Positions 6,427-14,977 of a stretch of DNA of 14,977 bases are shown here, piece after piece. The notes under the pieces are model-generated. The model was not told the origin of the DNA. It saw nothing but the letters and a program-made list of their open reading frames with translations, and made no database searches. A program made the translations under genes and the position numbers. The DNA is from Planctomycetales bacterium (lineage in GTDB: Bacteria > Planctomycetota > Phycisphaerae > SM23-33): contig JAUVIQ010000054.1 in NCBI GenBank assembly GCA_030592655.1, positions 1 to 14,977 on the forward strand, in the 5' to 3' direction. Within the stretch, counting starts at the first letter, position 1; each line of letters starts with the position of its first letter.

Positions 6427-6441
6427 ACAAGAAACCATAAA

Positions 6442-8709
6442 ATGACGTTCCTCAATGGCATAATGCTGTTCGGACTCATCGGCGTGAGTATTCCGATAAT
6501 CATCCACATCCTCAACCGTCGTCGGGCGAAGATGGTGGAATGGGGGGCGATGCACTTTCTGGAAAGTTCACTTGCCTCACGCAACCGGCGGATTCTCATC
6601 GAAGAGATCATCCTGATGGCCATTCGTTGCAGCCTGCTCGGTCTGCTGGCGTTCGCCCTGGCGAGACCTTTTCTGAAGGCCGGCAAGTTGCTTCCCGGCG
6701 CCGGCGGCGATGCGCAGGACCTGGCGATCGTAATCGACGCCTCGTTGAGCATGACGCTTGAAACGGACGGTTCGAGCAATTTCCAGCGTGCAATCGACGA
6801 GGCTCACCAGTTGGTCCGGTCCTGCCGGAGCGGCGACGCGATAAGCGTGGTCCTTGCCGGTCCGGTTGCCCAGTCGATACTTCCTGCGCCCATATCCGAC
6901 CGCGATGAAGTCCACGAATCGCTGGAGAAACTCACGCCGGCAGGCGGGTCCATGCGCGTCCTGGAGGCGCTAAATACCGCTATGGAAACGCTTTGGGCCG
7001 GGACGAACCCCGCCAAAAGGATCGTCCTTATTACCGACGCCCAGGACGTCGGGTGGGACCTGTCAGCCTCGAAGCGGTGGGAGTTCCTCGCCGAAGCAGT
7101 CGGCGCGATGCCGACAAAACCCATCGTCATCGTCAGAACGCTCGAAACGCCCAAAAAGTGGCGCAACCTGTCGGCGGCGGGGGTGAATTTCTCCCGCGCC
7201 GTCGTCGGCGCGGACAGGCCTGTAAAAATCACCGCCACAATCGCCAATACAGGCGAAGGTTCAATCCATCCCGAAGCCGTCGAACTGACCATCAATGGAA
7301 AAACCATCGAGCGCAGAACAATCGGCGCGATATCAGAGGGCGCGTCAGCCTCGGTCGTATTCGATCATCAGTTCACCTCTCCGGGCCCGCAGGTGGTATC
7401 GGTCCGTATCGTCTGCGACGACGACCTTCCGAACGACAACGAAACATCCCGTGTCGTGAACGTTTTGCAAACATTACAGGTGCTCATCGTCGAGGGGAAC
7501 TCATCGACCGAATCGTTCAAAAGCGACGCGGATTACATTTACCTGGTAACAGCCATGCCGGACGAAAATACAAAGGCAGACAGCACGCTGATTTCCCCGA
7601 CGGTAGTCGCCGCAGCCGATATATCGTCAGCGAAACGCTTTTTAGAGTATTCCGTAGTGGTCCTTGCCGACGTGCCACGCCTGCCCGCGCCGGCGGCGAA
7701 GGAGTTGAGCGATTTCGTCGGTAAAGGCGGCGGGTTGTTGATAGCGCCGGGTGAAAAGGCGAACAAGGATTTCTACAATAACTGGAAGGCCTCCGACGGG
7801 AAGCGTCTTGCCGGCTGCCGATTCGTGAATATTCGGGCGGGTTCGCGGACCAGCGAGAATGATGAAACCTTCACTCGCATAGCGATGGGAAAGATTAATC
7901 ACCCTGCCATGACGCTGCCGGACAAAAGCAACCTTTCGGACGCTCATATCAACAGGCACTGGGTATTGGAGGCCGACGAGAAGGAAAAATTCGTTTCAGT
8001 CGGCGCTCTTCTGGACAACGGACTGCCGTGGCTGGTTCAGCGAAAACTCGCGCGTGGCGTGGTGCTGACGCTGGCGGCATCGCTCGACCGGGAATTTTCC
8101 GACCTTCCCGCTCGCCATAACTGCTTCGTCCCGCTCGTTCACGAACTGGTTCATTACCTCGCCGCCCCCGCCCAGCCGGAGATGAACATCCTTCCGGGTC
8201 GGCAGTTCGTCTATACGATACCGGACGGGATTTTGTCCGGGTCGGCGGCGGAGGCGGAAGTTGCCGATCCCGCTGGTCGGAGAACCGCCGTCCTCCTGCG
8301 GAAACAGGACCAGCGCCGGAAAATGAACTATTCGCTGACCGCCAGGCCGGGGGTGTACAGGCTGATTCTGTCTGACGGCGACGGTGCAAAAAGTATCCCA
8401 TTCGTCGTCCTCGGCGACAGCGACGAGAGCAAACTCAACCTGCTGGACGACGACGATTACAAACGGGCGGAGGAATACATTAAGGATATGACCCGCGTCC
8501 AAAACCTCGGCGAACTGACGGCTGCGATTGCCGGCGGAGTGCCCGGAAGCGAAATCTGGCGGCATATCGCCGTTAGCATTCTCGCGCTGCTGATAGCGGA
8601 GATAGTTACCACGAGGCTCATCGCGCAAAAACGAAAAATGCACCTGGCCGAACCGATTACATTCGGCGCAGACCGAAAAACCGGAAGGTCGAAAGAGGTG
8701 GCCGCCTGA
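6442..8709 (+). CDS. BatA-type membrane protein with VWA and GATase-like domains
   Basis: A 755-aa protein. The N-terminus (1-80) is the BatA/aerotolerance-regulator type: a membrane helix (about 5-24), then IIHILNRRRAKMVEWGAMHFL (20-40), a second helix (about 53-75) and ARPFLK. The VWA domain (about 93-235) has DLAIVIDASLSM (Asp99, Ser101, Ser103) and RIVLITDAQD (Asp199). An Ig/CARDB-like beta domain follows (about 243-342). Then LQVLIVEG (345-352), VVVLADVPRL and a GKGGGLLIAPG loop (427-437) resemble a class-I glutamine-amidotransferase-like fold without an obvious catalytic Cys nucleophile. A C-terminal helix (about 706-726) returns to the membrane, leaving a short charged tail. Most of the mass would be extracytoplasmic. 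There is no clear Shine-Dalgarno, since the start lies 15 nt behind the repeat element. Its TGA overlaps the next ATG by one base (TGATG), suggesting translational coupling. Confidence 0.88.
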   Translation: MTFLNGIMLFGLIGVSIPIIIHILNRRRAKMVEWGAMHFLESSLASRNRRILIEEIILMAIRCSLLGLLAFALARPFLKAGKLLPGAGGDAQDLAIVIDASLSMTLETDGSSNFQRAIDEAHQLVRSCRSGDAISVVLAGPVAQSILPAPISDRDEVHESLEKLTPAGGSMRVLEALNTAMETLWAGTNPAKRIVLITDAQDVGWDLSASKRWEFLAEAVGAMPTKPIVIVRTLETPKKWRNLSAAGVNFSRAVVGADRPVKITATIANTGEGSIHPEAVELTINGKTIERRTIGAISEGASASVVFDHQFTSPGPQVVSVRIVCDDDLPNDNETSRVVNVLQTLQVLIVEGNSSTESFKSDADYIYLVTAMPDENTKADSTLISPTVVAAADISSAKRFLEYSVVVLADVPRLPAPAAKELSDFVGKGGGLLIAPGEKANKDFYNNWKASDGKRLAGCRFVNIRAGSRTSENDETFTRIAMGKINHPAMTLPDKSNLSDAHINRHWVLEADEKEKFVSVGALLDNGLPWLVQRKLARGVVLTLAASLDREFSDLPARHNCFVPLVHELVHYLAAPAQPEMNILPGRQFVYTIPDGILSGSAAEAEVADPAGRRTAVLLRKQDQRRKMNYSLTARPGVYRLILSDGDGAKSIPFVVLGDSDESKLNLLDDDDYKRAEEYIKDMTRVQNLGELTAAIAGGVPGSEIWRHIAVSILALLIAEIVTTRLIAQKRKMHLAEPITFGADRKTGRSKEVAA

Positions 8710-11700
8710 TGACAGCATTCGTGATTGGACAATTTGTTTTATCGGATTGGCCGACCTGGCTGTTGTTTGTCGGCGCAGCCGTCGGCGTGGCCGGATGGGT
8801 GATGCTCTATCGTTTCCGAGGCCAATCCTACAAATTGACCACAACCGCCGGGCGTATCGCACTGGCATTCGGAGGCGTCTGGCTGGTCTTCTGCCTGATG
8901 GGGCGAGTATTTCTGCTGGCGACGAATTGGCCAATCTGGCCGATGGCGCTGGCTGGCGTAGCCATGGCTGAAGTGCTGCTCTGGCTGTACGAACTGGAGC
9001 GGCGAATCGTACCGCGAAGGACAGGAATGATACTGGTCGGGTTGAGGCTCGCGCTGCTAGGCTTGGTGATGCTCATGCTGCTCCAGCCTGTAATCGCGTC
9101 GGTATGGAGCGAAACCACCCGGCGAACCGTTATCGTGCTCGTGGACGAATCGGCTTCGATGCGGATTTCCGACGCCGGAAACCTCGCACCGTATGAGTTG
9201 CTGCGCCTGGCGGAAAGTTTGTCGGTCCAAGCCGCCCGCAGACCCTGGAAGCTCGACGAAATCGCCGCTTCAGGACGGGATATCTCCGACGACCTGGTGG
9301 GCGAACTGGCATGGATGGATCGCGTCGGCAAAGGTCCGAAAGATTCCATCGCAGCCAAACTTTCCAACCGTCGAAAATCGCTGCACGGGAAGATAAACAA
9401 ATGGTCCGAAACCGTCGCCGAGCAGGTTGAAACCCTCGAAAAACTGCTTGACGATTCGCCGACTCTCGCCAAGCCGCTGCGAACGGCCATTCTCGACGCC
9501 AAGGCGCAATTGAGCAGGCAGGTTCGAGGCCGGTTTCTGACGGCGGCTGGTTGGACGCATGAGGAAAACGCCTCGTCCCTGGGCGGTAATTTCAATCGTC
9601 TGCGCACCGCGCTGCGGCAGGCATCGACTGCGTTGGGGGGCGCATGCCCGACGCTGGAGCGCGTGGGCGCGTCGCTGGATGAACTGCTCTACAAGCAACT
9701 TTCCGCCGCCGACCGTTCCGCCGTCGATGCCGTCGCCGGACAGACCCGCCTGGAACTGGCGAGGGCGGCGTTGACGCACAATCCCGACGGCGACGACGAG
9801 AGCCTGCTGACGCACCTCCTCGAACAATACGACGTCAAGGTCTATACCTTCGCCGGCGACTTGAGCGAAACTACTCCGGCCAGTTTGACCGACCCGATTT
9901 CCGCCGCTGCCGGCGAGCGCAACAATCGGACCGACCTGGCCGGCGCGTTGCGAAAAATTGTCGCCGATGCCGGACAGGACGCCCTTGCCGGCGTGGTTCT
10001 TCTGACCGACGGACAGGACAACGGTAAATCCAGCGCTGACGGCAGCGCCCGCGCGCTCGGCGGAGCCGGGTCCGCCCTCTGCGCAATAGCGATGGGCGGA
10101 GCCAGCCCACCCGCCGACGCCGCCGTCGTCGCAATCGAAGCGCCCGAAACGGTCTATCTGAACGATAAAATGCTCATCAACGCAAAACTGAAACTCGACG
10201 GCCTGAAGGGAAAAACCGTCAGCGTAAAACTCCTGCGGGCTGATAAGCAGGTCGATTCGCGCGACATCCGCATCGTCAATAACGTCTTCCGAACGCACAT
10301 CCAGCTGGGCGACGAACCCAAAACCGTCGGCCTGCACTCCTACCGCATCGAAATCGACGAGTGCGAAGGCGAAGTCTTCACCGACAACAATTCGTATTCG
10401 CTGACGCTCTCGGTTACGGACGACAAGACGAAAGTCCTCCTGGTCGATTCGCGCCCTCGCTGGGAATTCCGCTATCTCAAAAATCTCTTCACCGGGCGGG
10501 ACAAAACCGTCTCTCTGCAATACGTCCTGACCAAGCCGGACAAATTCGCAGGGCAGAAACCTCGCGGTGAGATACCCGCTTCGACGGGCAGAACCGTTTC
10601 CGAAGCCACCGCCCTTCTGAATGAGTCGGCCGAGTGGATGAAATTCGACGTAATCATCGTCGGGGACGTGCCCATCAGCGAGTTTTCCGTCGAGAACACC
10701 GCCAACCTCCGCAAATTCGTTACCGACCGGGGCGGGACGGTCATCTTCATTGCCGGGGCGAATTTCATGCCGACCGGATACGCCGATACAGGTCTGGCCG
10801 AACTCATCCCGCTCCGCCTGAACGAAAAGCCCAAACCAGCGAAAATCCCCGCCGGCGGTTTTCGTATCGCGCTGACACCGACTGGGGCTGAGCATGTAAC
10901 AGGCAGGCAGGACGTGGAATCGGAAAAGTCGCTGAAGGTCTGGAAATCGTTTCCGCCGATATTCTGGCGCAGTTCATGCACGCAGGCAAGCCCTGCCGGA
11001 ATAGTCCTCGCATACGCAATCGACCCGAACGCTCCGGCCTGGCTGGCCGCAGCGCCCCACAACGGCTCACCGGCGTCGAATCCTCAAAGCCTCCTGAAGC
11101 GCAGGGAAAAATACTACCGCAACCACGCCCTGATTACGACGGCATCGCACGGACTTGGAAAGGTGATGATTCTCGGTTTCGACCGAACGTGGCGGATGAG
11201 GTATCGCACCGGCGACACTTATCACCACAAGTTCTGGGGGCAGATTCTCCGATGGGCGACGGCCGGGAAATTACCGGCGGGGACGCGACTGGTAAAACTC
11301 GGAACCGACAGAACCCGCTATCCGCCCCACAGCCGCCCCGTCGTCCGGGCACGCCTCGTGCTCGACGACCTGTCGCCGGTAATAACCGACCAACTCGCGG
11401 TGAAAGTTTTCAGGCTGAACAAGTGCATCGCGCGGGCCACGATGAAATACGTCAAGGATTCGCCCGGAATGTACACTGCCCGCCTGGATGAACTACCGGC
11501 TGGGAATTATCGTATCGAACTTGACGGACCGGCGGTGGATGAACTGCTGATCGGCGCCGACGTCGAAAAGGTCGCCACGGAAATATCCGTGGACCCGTCT
11601 GCGCCGACCGAGCAGATAGAACTCGCCGCCAATCGGGATTTGCTGAATCGCCTTGCTGGGCTGAGTCACAACGGCGTGGTCGTCCCAGCCTGCCAGGCCC

Positions 11701-11849
11701 GACGGATACTCGACGCCCTCCCGGCTGGGAAAATAACGAAGAAACACCGCCGACAATTTCTGCTGTGGGATTCATGGGTGCTGCTGGTGCTGTTCTGCGC
11801 CGTGGCAGCGACAGAATGGATACTCCGCAAACGAGTCGGACTGACCTAG
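8709..11849 (+). CDS. Large membrane VWA protein with helical insertion in the VWA domain
   Basis: A 1046-aa protein with Shine-Dalgarno GAGGTG (8695-8700) 8 nt before the ATG, which overlaps the previous stop. There are four likely membrane helices at about 16-35, 49-71, 76-96 and 106-131. A VWA strand with metal site, VIVLVDESASM (141-151; Asp146, Ser148, Ser150), follows at once. The rest of the VWA fold resumes only at VKVYTFAGD (376-384), RTDLAGAL (Thr408) and GVVLLTDGQDN (428-438, Asp434). About 220 residues between (152-375) are charged and predicted helical. Then come beta-rich domains (about 470-570) and a GATase-like module beginning KVLLVDSRPRWEFRYLKNLF (575-594) and running to about 865. 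A final helix (about 1022-1039) ends in RKRVGLT. This layout parallels the preceding protein, suggesting paralogous envelope partners of MoxR. The function is not established. Confidence 0.87.
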   Translation: MTAFVIGQFVLSDWPTWLLFVGAAVGVAGWVMLYRFRGQSYKLTTTAGRIALAFGGVWLVFCLMGRVFLLATNWPIWPMALAGVAMAEVLLWLYELERRIVPRRTGMILVGLRLALLGLVMLMLLQPVIASVWSETTRRTVIVLVDESASMRISDAGNLAPYELLRLAESLSVQAARRPWKLDEIAASGRDISDDLVGELAWMDRVGKGPKDSIAAKLSNRRKSLHGKINKWSETVAEQVETLEKLLDDSPTLAKPLRTAILDAKAQLSRQVRGRFLTAAGWTHEENASSLGGNFNRLRTALRQASTALGGACPTLERVGASLDELLYKQLSAADRSAVDAVAGQTRLELARAALTHNPDGDDESLLTHLLEQYDVKVYTFAGDLSETTPASLTDPISAAAGERNNRTDLAGALRKIVADAGQDALAGVVLLTDGQDNGKSSADGSARALGGAGSALCAIAMGGASPPADAAVVAIEAPETVYLNDKMLINAKLKLDGLKGKTVSVKLLRADKQVDSRDIRIVNNVFRTHIQLGDEPKTVGLHSYRIEIDECEGEVFTDNNSYSLTLSVTDDKTKVLLVDSRPRWEFRYLKNLFTGRDKTVSLQYVLTKPDKFAGQKPRGEIPASTGRTVSEATALLNESAEWMKFDVIIVGDVPISEFSVENTANLRKFVTDRGGTVIFIAGANFMPTGYADTGLAELIPLRLNEKPKPAKIPAGGFRIALTPTGAEHVTGRQDVESEKSLKVWKSFPPIFWRSSCTQASPAGIVLAYAIDPNAPAWLAAAPHNGSPASNPQSLLKRREKYYRNHALITTASHGLGKVMILGFDRTWRMRYRTGDTYHHKFWGQILRWATAGKLPAGTRLVKLGTDRTRYPPHSRPVVRARLVLDDLSPVITDQLAVKVFRLNKCIARATMKYVKDSPGMYTARLDELPAGNYRIELDGPAVDELLIGADVEKVATEISVDPSAPTEQIELAANRDLLNRLAGLSHNGVVVPACQARRILDALPAGKITKKHRRQFLLWDSWVLLVLFCAVAATEWILRKRVGLT

Positions 11850-11850
11850 T

Positions 11851-11856
11851 GGAGGT
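11851..11856 (+). promoter_or_regulatory. Strong ribosome binding site for the coiled-coil gene
   Basis: GGAGGT, one base after the previous TAG, lies 7 nt before the ATG at 11864. It fixes the start of a long open frame that continues past the window end. Confidence 0.85.
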
Positions 11857-11863
11857 CAATGCT

Positions 11864-14800
11864 ATGACACAGATAACCGCTGAAAACAAGTCATTACCGG
11901 CAACGATTGAAGCGACGCTGCGCGGATTGATTCGTCGCGCTCGGGCTGCGATTATCGTTCGCGGGGTGCTGCTGACATTGGCGGCGGCGATCCTGGGGAT
12001 GCTGGCGTCTATGGGCATCGCTACCGCCTGGCTTCCCTCGGAACCCTGGCAGCATTATGCGTTGACGTTTCTATGGCTTGCCGCAGCTGCGTCGGCTGCG
12101 ATCATCTGGCTTCTGCGCCCGCTGGCGAAGAGTTTTTCGTTGGCGGGTATCGCTCGCGTTATCGAGCAGCGTCATCCGGAATTGCAGGAGCGGATAAGTT
12201 CGACCGTCGAGTTGCTCGGCAGCGACGATTCACCGGAGATTCGCGGATCGCAGGTCCTCATCGACGCCTTGGCAGCCGAAGCCGTCGGCGACGCACGCGC
12301 CGTCCGCCCGAAACGCGAGATAACCTTCCGAAAAGTCCGCCCGCCGCTGTATGTCCTGGGCGGAGCAATAGCCGTCATCGCGATCCTGCTGGCGATTTAT
12401 CCCAGGCCGATGGGGAGGTTACTGGCAAAGACCGTCGCGCCGTACCTGAACCTCCCGAACATCTACGCCGACGACCTGAAAATCACCCCCGGAAACTGTG
12501 TTCTGGCCGAAGGGATGAGGCTGGAGGTAACGGCTTCGTCGGACCGCAAGGTGCGTTCAGCCAAAATGAGAATCGAGCGGACAAGCGGAACGAAAAACAT
12601 CTTCAAGATGACCCCGCTTTCGGACGGGGCTTTCGTATATACCTCAGGCCCGCTCTCGGCGGACGGTCCCTGGGGCGGCGAGTTCCGATACCGCATTCAC
12701 GCCGGCGACGCGCACAGCCAATACTATTCAGTAAAAGTCGTCCCACCGCCCGCAGCCAGGAGCATCGAAGTGGGATACAAACATCCCGATTACATGCACC
12801 GGCCCGATACGCCGATGCTCGCCGGTTCGGGATCGATTACGGGGCCGACCGGAGCGGTCGCCACCGTTCGCATCCGTCTGAATAAACCGGCTGAAGATGT
12901 GAAACTGACCATAAACGATGCCGCTGTGGAAATAACGCGGGCTGACGCCCTTACATATACATTCAGCCACAAACTCGCCAAAGATTCCGCCGGACGATGG
13001 CGACTGGCGCTGAAAGACGAGTACGGCTTCGACAGCGACCCGATCGGCGGCGAGATCGTCGTCAAACCGGACACGCCGCCGAACGTTCGCATCCTCCACC
13101 CGGCAGGGCAAGAAAAACTGAAACTCAGCCCGACCGACCGCCTTGAGATAACCAGCAGCCTGAGCGACGACTTCGGCGTCAAACGGGCGGAAATGCTGAT
13201 TGCAATCGACGGTAAGGAACGAAAAACTATCAGCCTGAACGTCGCCGACGAGACCTCGGCCACGCTCAACTTAGCGGCGCTGGACCTTTCCGGCGCAAGG
13301 CGGGTTACTTTCAAGGTCCGGGCGTGGGACAACATGCCCAAGTCGCTCGGCGGACCCCAGGAAGGCGTCTCTGAAACGCGAACAATCGAACTGGACGTAA
13401 AAGCGCCCACCTACGCCTTCCAGGTGCAACTGGCGCTGGACATCAGGATGCGGGATGCGCTGCGGCAAATCTACGAACAACTCAAAGCCGCAAAGAAAAT
13501 TTCCGCACCGCTTCGCCGCTCAATGCCGGGCACGAAAATACTCACTCGCCAGACGACCGATAAAATCGACCTGATGCGCGAGAACCTGCTGTCGGCGGAG
13601 AAAACATCCCGAAGCCTCGCCGAACTCACAGCCGGGGCCTATCCGAAAGTCTCAGAAAAACTGACCAAACTGGCGAACGACCATATCGGCAAGGCGCGCG
13701 AACTGGCCGGGCTTGTAAAAATCACCGACGCGCAGAAACAACGGAGCGAACTTACAGACGAAGCGGATTTCCAGATCGACCGCGCACTGGCAATCGTATC
13801 GGACATGCTCAAGGAACTGCACGTCCTGACGGATTTGGCTGAGCGGGCAGTTGCGCTGGAAGAACTGGCCAAACGTCAGGAAGAACTCGCAGCGGCAAAG
13901 ATGCCGACCACCATGCCCACGACCCCGCCCGGCAATGAGGGGCTTCGCGAACTTTCGGGACAGAAATGGCAGCAGGCCCAGCGACAGGTTGCAGCGGAGA
14001 CGGCTGGGATGGTCCGACAGACACCACGCGCGATGCACGAGGCTCTCAAGGAGAAGGGAAAACAAACGACCGACCTGGCGGAAGTCGCCAAACGACTCCA
14101 GCGGACCCAACAGGCCCTGGCAAAAAGCGCCGACGACGAACAGAACATCGCCGAGATGAAAAAGCAGTTGACCAAACTCGCCGCCGAGCAGGCCGGACTC
14201 GCCAAACAGGCCCAGCAGTTGGCCCGTCAGGCAGCCAGGGTAGCGCCGACAAAAACGCCGTCGGCCGATGCCTCCAAATCCGCAGCCGAAGCCGCCAAGG
14301 CGCTGAAGACGACCAAACCCGAATCGGCTCTCGCGCATCAGGGCAAAGCCGTCAAATCACTCGAACAGACCGCCCGTCGCGCCGCAGCCGAACAACTCGC
14401 AGACGCCGCCGATGCACTGGCCAAAAAGCAGCAAAACCTCGCAAAACACTCCGAAACCGCAAAAAAATATCAGGCCCAGGCCGACGCTGCCCGCAAAACC
14501 GCCGCTGAACAACAGATAAAACAGAAGCAAATCCAGGACGAAGTGGCAAAGCGTTCGACAGACCTGGCGGCAAGGCAGTCTGACTTGGCGAAACAGGCGC
14601 AGCAGTTGGAAAAAGCAACCAACCCGTCGAAGCAGTCGCGCCCGTCCGGGGATATGAAATCCGCCGCCGACAACCTGCGCAAGGGTAATCTCGACCAGGC
14701 CAAGCGCCGGACCGCCGGAGCATCCGAGCAGGCACGCAAACTGTCCGAAAAACTTTCCAAACGCGCCGAATCAGCCTCAAAGGCCGCCAAGCAGGCAGCC

Positions 14801-14977
14801 GAAAAAGCCAAATCAAGTCAGAACGACGCCGCCGCACAATCCGCACACCAACGAGCCCAGGCCAAGTCAGAAACTGCGAAGCGCCAATCCGAAGCGGCAA
14901 AACAACTTGCCCGGGAGCAGACCCGTCTGGCTGAAGATGTCGCCGCCGCTGCAAAACGCGAAGCGCCCAACCTCGCC
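11864..14977 (+). CDS. Giant membrane-anchored DUF4175-like protein with long Ala/Gln/Lys coiled coil, cut by window edge
   Basis: The frame is open from ATG 11864 to the last base: 1038 complete codons with no stop, so the C-terminus is missing. Two hydrophobic segments (about 29-58 and 65-84) precede SLAGIARVIEQRHPELQERISSTVELL (92-118), a pattern of DUF4175-like proteins; this assignment is by recollection and moderate. A third helix lies at about 162-180. Residues about 190-515 are beta-rich and Ig-like, with repeated domain starts (YADDLKITPGNCVLAEGMRLEV; PPNVRILHPAG). From about 520 on the protein is almost entirely helical and built of Ala, Gln, Lys, Glu and Leu, with repeats such as QAGLAKQAQQL (776-786) and QSDLAKQAQQL (905-915). 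The stop-free reading, strong ribosome binding site and 14-nt gap place it in the operon. It is plausibly a periplasmic scaffold of the MoxR/VWA machine. Confidence 0.85.
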   Translation, partial: MTQITAENKSLPATIEATLRGLIRRARAAIIVRGVLLTLAAAILGMLASMGIATAWLPSEPWQHYALTFLWLAAAASAAIIWLLRPLAKSFSLAGIARVIEQRHPELQERISSTVELLGSDDSPEIRGSQVLIDALAAEAVGDARAVRPKREITFRKVRPPLYVLGGAIAVIAILLAIYPRPMGRLLAKTVAPYLNLPNIYADDLKITPGNCVLAEGMRLEVTASSDRKVRSAKMRIERTSGTKNIFKMTPLSDGAFVYTSGPLSADGPWGGEFRYRIHAGDAHSQYYSVKVVPPPAARSIEVGYKHPDYMHRPDTPMLAGSGSITGPTGAVATVRIRLNKPAEDVKLTINDAAVEITRADALTYTFSHKLAKDSAGRWRLALKDEYGFDSDPIGGEIVVKPDTPPNVRILHPAGQEKLKLSPTDRLEITSSLSDDFGVKRAEMLIAIDGKERKTISLNVADETSATLNLAALDLSGARRVTFKVRAWDNMPKSLGGPQEGVSETRTIELDVKAPTYAFQVQLALDIRMRDALRQIYEQLKAAKKISAPLRRSMPGTKILTRQTTDKIDLMRENLLSAEKTSRSLAELTAGAYPKVSEKLTKLANDHIGKARELAGLVKITDAQKQRSELTDEADFQIDRALAIVSDMLKELHVLTDLAERAVALEELAKRQEELAAAKMPTTMPTTPPGNEGLRELSGQKWQQAQRQVAAETAGMVRQTPRAMHEALKEKGKQTTDLAEVAKRLQRTQQALAKSADDEQNIAEMKKQLTKLAAEQAGLAKQAQQLARQAARVAPTKTPSADASKSAAEAAKALKTTKPESALAHQGKAVKSLEQTARRAAAEQLADAADALAKKQQNLAKHSETAKKYQAQADAARKTAAEQQIKQKQIQDEVAKRSTDLAARQSDLAKQAQQLEKATNPSKQSRPSGDMKSAADNLRKGNLDQAKRRTAGASEQARKLSEKLSKRAESASKAAKQAAEKAKSSQNDAAAQSAHQRAQAKSETAKRQSEAAKQLAREQTRLAEDVAAAAKREAPNLA

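Noticed and set aside
6091..6430. Two short minus-strand open frames (6091-6285 and 6239-6430)
   Set aside because: They lie largely within the hairpin repeat element and translate its palindromes. No domain, no ribosome binding site.
9270..10895. 541-codon minus-strand open frame opposite the large VWA gene
   Set aside because: The sense strand encodes intact VWA and GATase-like motifs with a coupled start. The antisense product is low-complexity Gly/Arg/Phe/Gln with no recognisable domain.
12073..12885. 270-codon plus-strand open frame inside the coiled-coil gene
   Set aside because: It is in a different frame from the 1038-codon open frame that starts behind GGAGGT, and is extremely Arg-rich. 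It is a shadow.

Overview
The window looks like a chromosome segment from a bacterium of moderately high GC content. Planctomycetota (Phycisphaerae-like) is my best guess. This is an inference from the gene set (a MoxR / DUF58 / BatA-type / large von Willebrand A / coiled-coil cluster with oversized membrane proteins) and from two kinds of degenerate intergenic repeat. No rRNA or marker gene is present to confirm it. I see no tRNA, rRNA, CRISPR array, transposase or phage gene.

Left part (1-3857): four unrelated-looking housekeeping or accessory genes. A minus-strand membrane protein of the lysylphosphatidylglycerol synthase TM/flippase-like family runs off the left edge and has a good promoter in front of it. 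Divergent from it is a secreted trypsin-like protease that carries, after the protease domain, a pair of DnaJ-type CxxCxGxG motifs and a beta-rich C-terminal domain. Then come a Tat-exported YkuE/YaeI-type metallophosphoesterase and a stand-alone Nfu/NifU C-terminal-domain iron-sulfur protein with its own sigma70-like promoter.

Right part (4122-14977, open at the right edge): a five-gene co-directional cluster. It encodes a MoxR AAA+ ATPase, a DUF58 protein, a BatA-type membrane VWA protein with a GATase-like domain, a 1046-aa membrane VWA protein whose VWA fold appears split by a long helical insertion, and a giant membrane-anchored protein (at least 1038 aa). The last has a DUF4175-like N-terminal half and a very long Ala/Gln/Lys-rich coiled coil. 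Family knowledge suggests that MoxR ATPases remodel or activate VWA-domain partners. Here the ATPase, the soluble DUF58 protein, two membrane-anchored VWA proteins and a membrane-anchored scaffold would form one envelope-associated machine whose client is unknown.

Intergenic space holds two repeat families. One is a degenerate AGGGACT/TTGGGA-type repeat that begins 0-1 nt after the TAA stop of both the Nfu gene and moxR. The other is a roughly 214-bp symmetric, multi-hairpin element between the DUF58 and BatA-type genes. Both interrupt the MoxR cluster and could affect its transcription.
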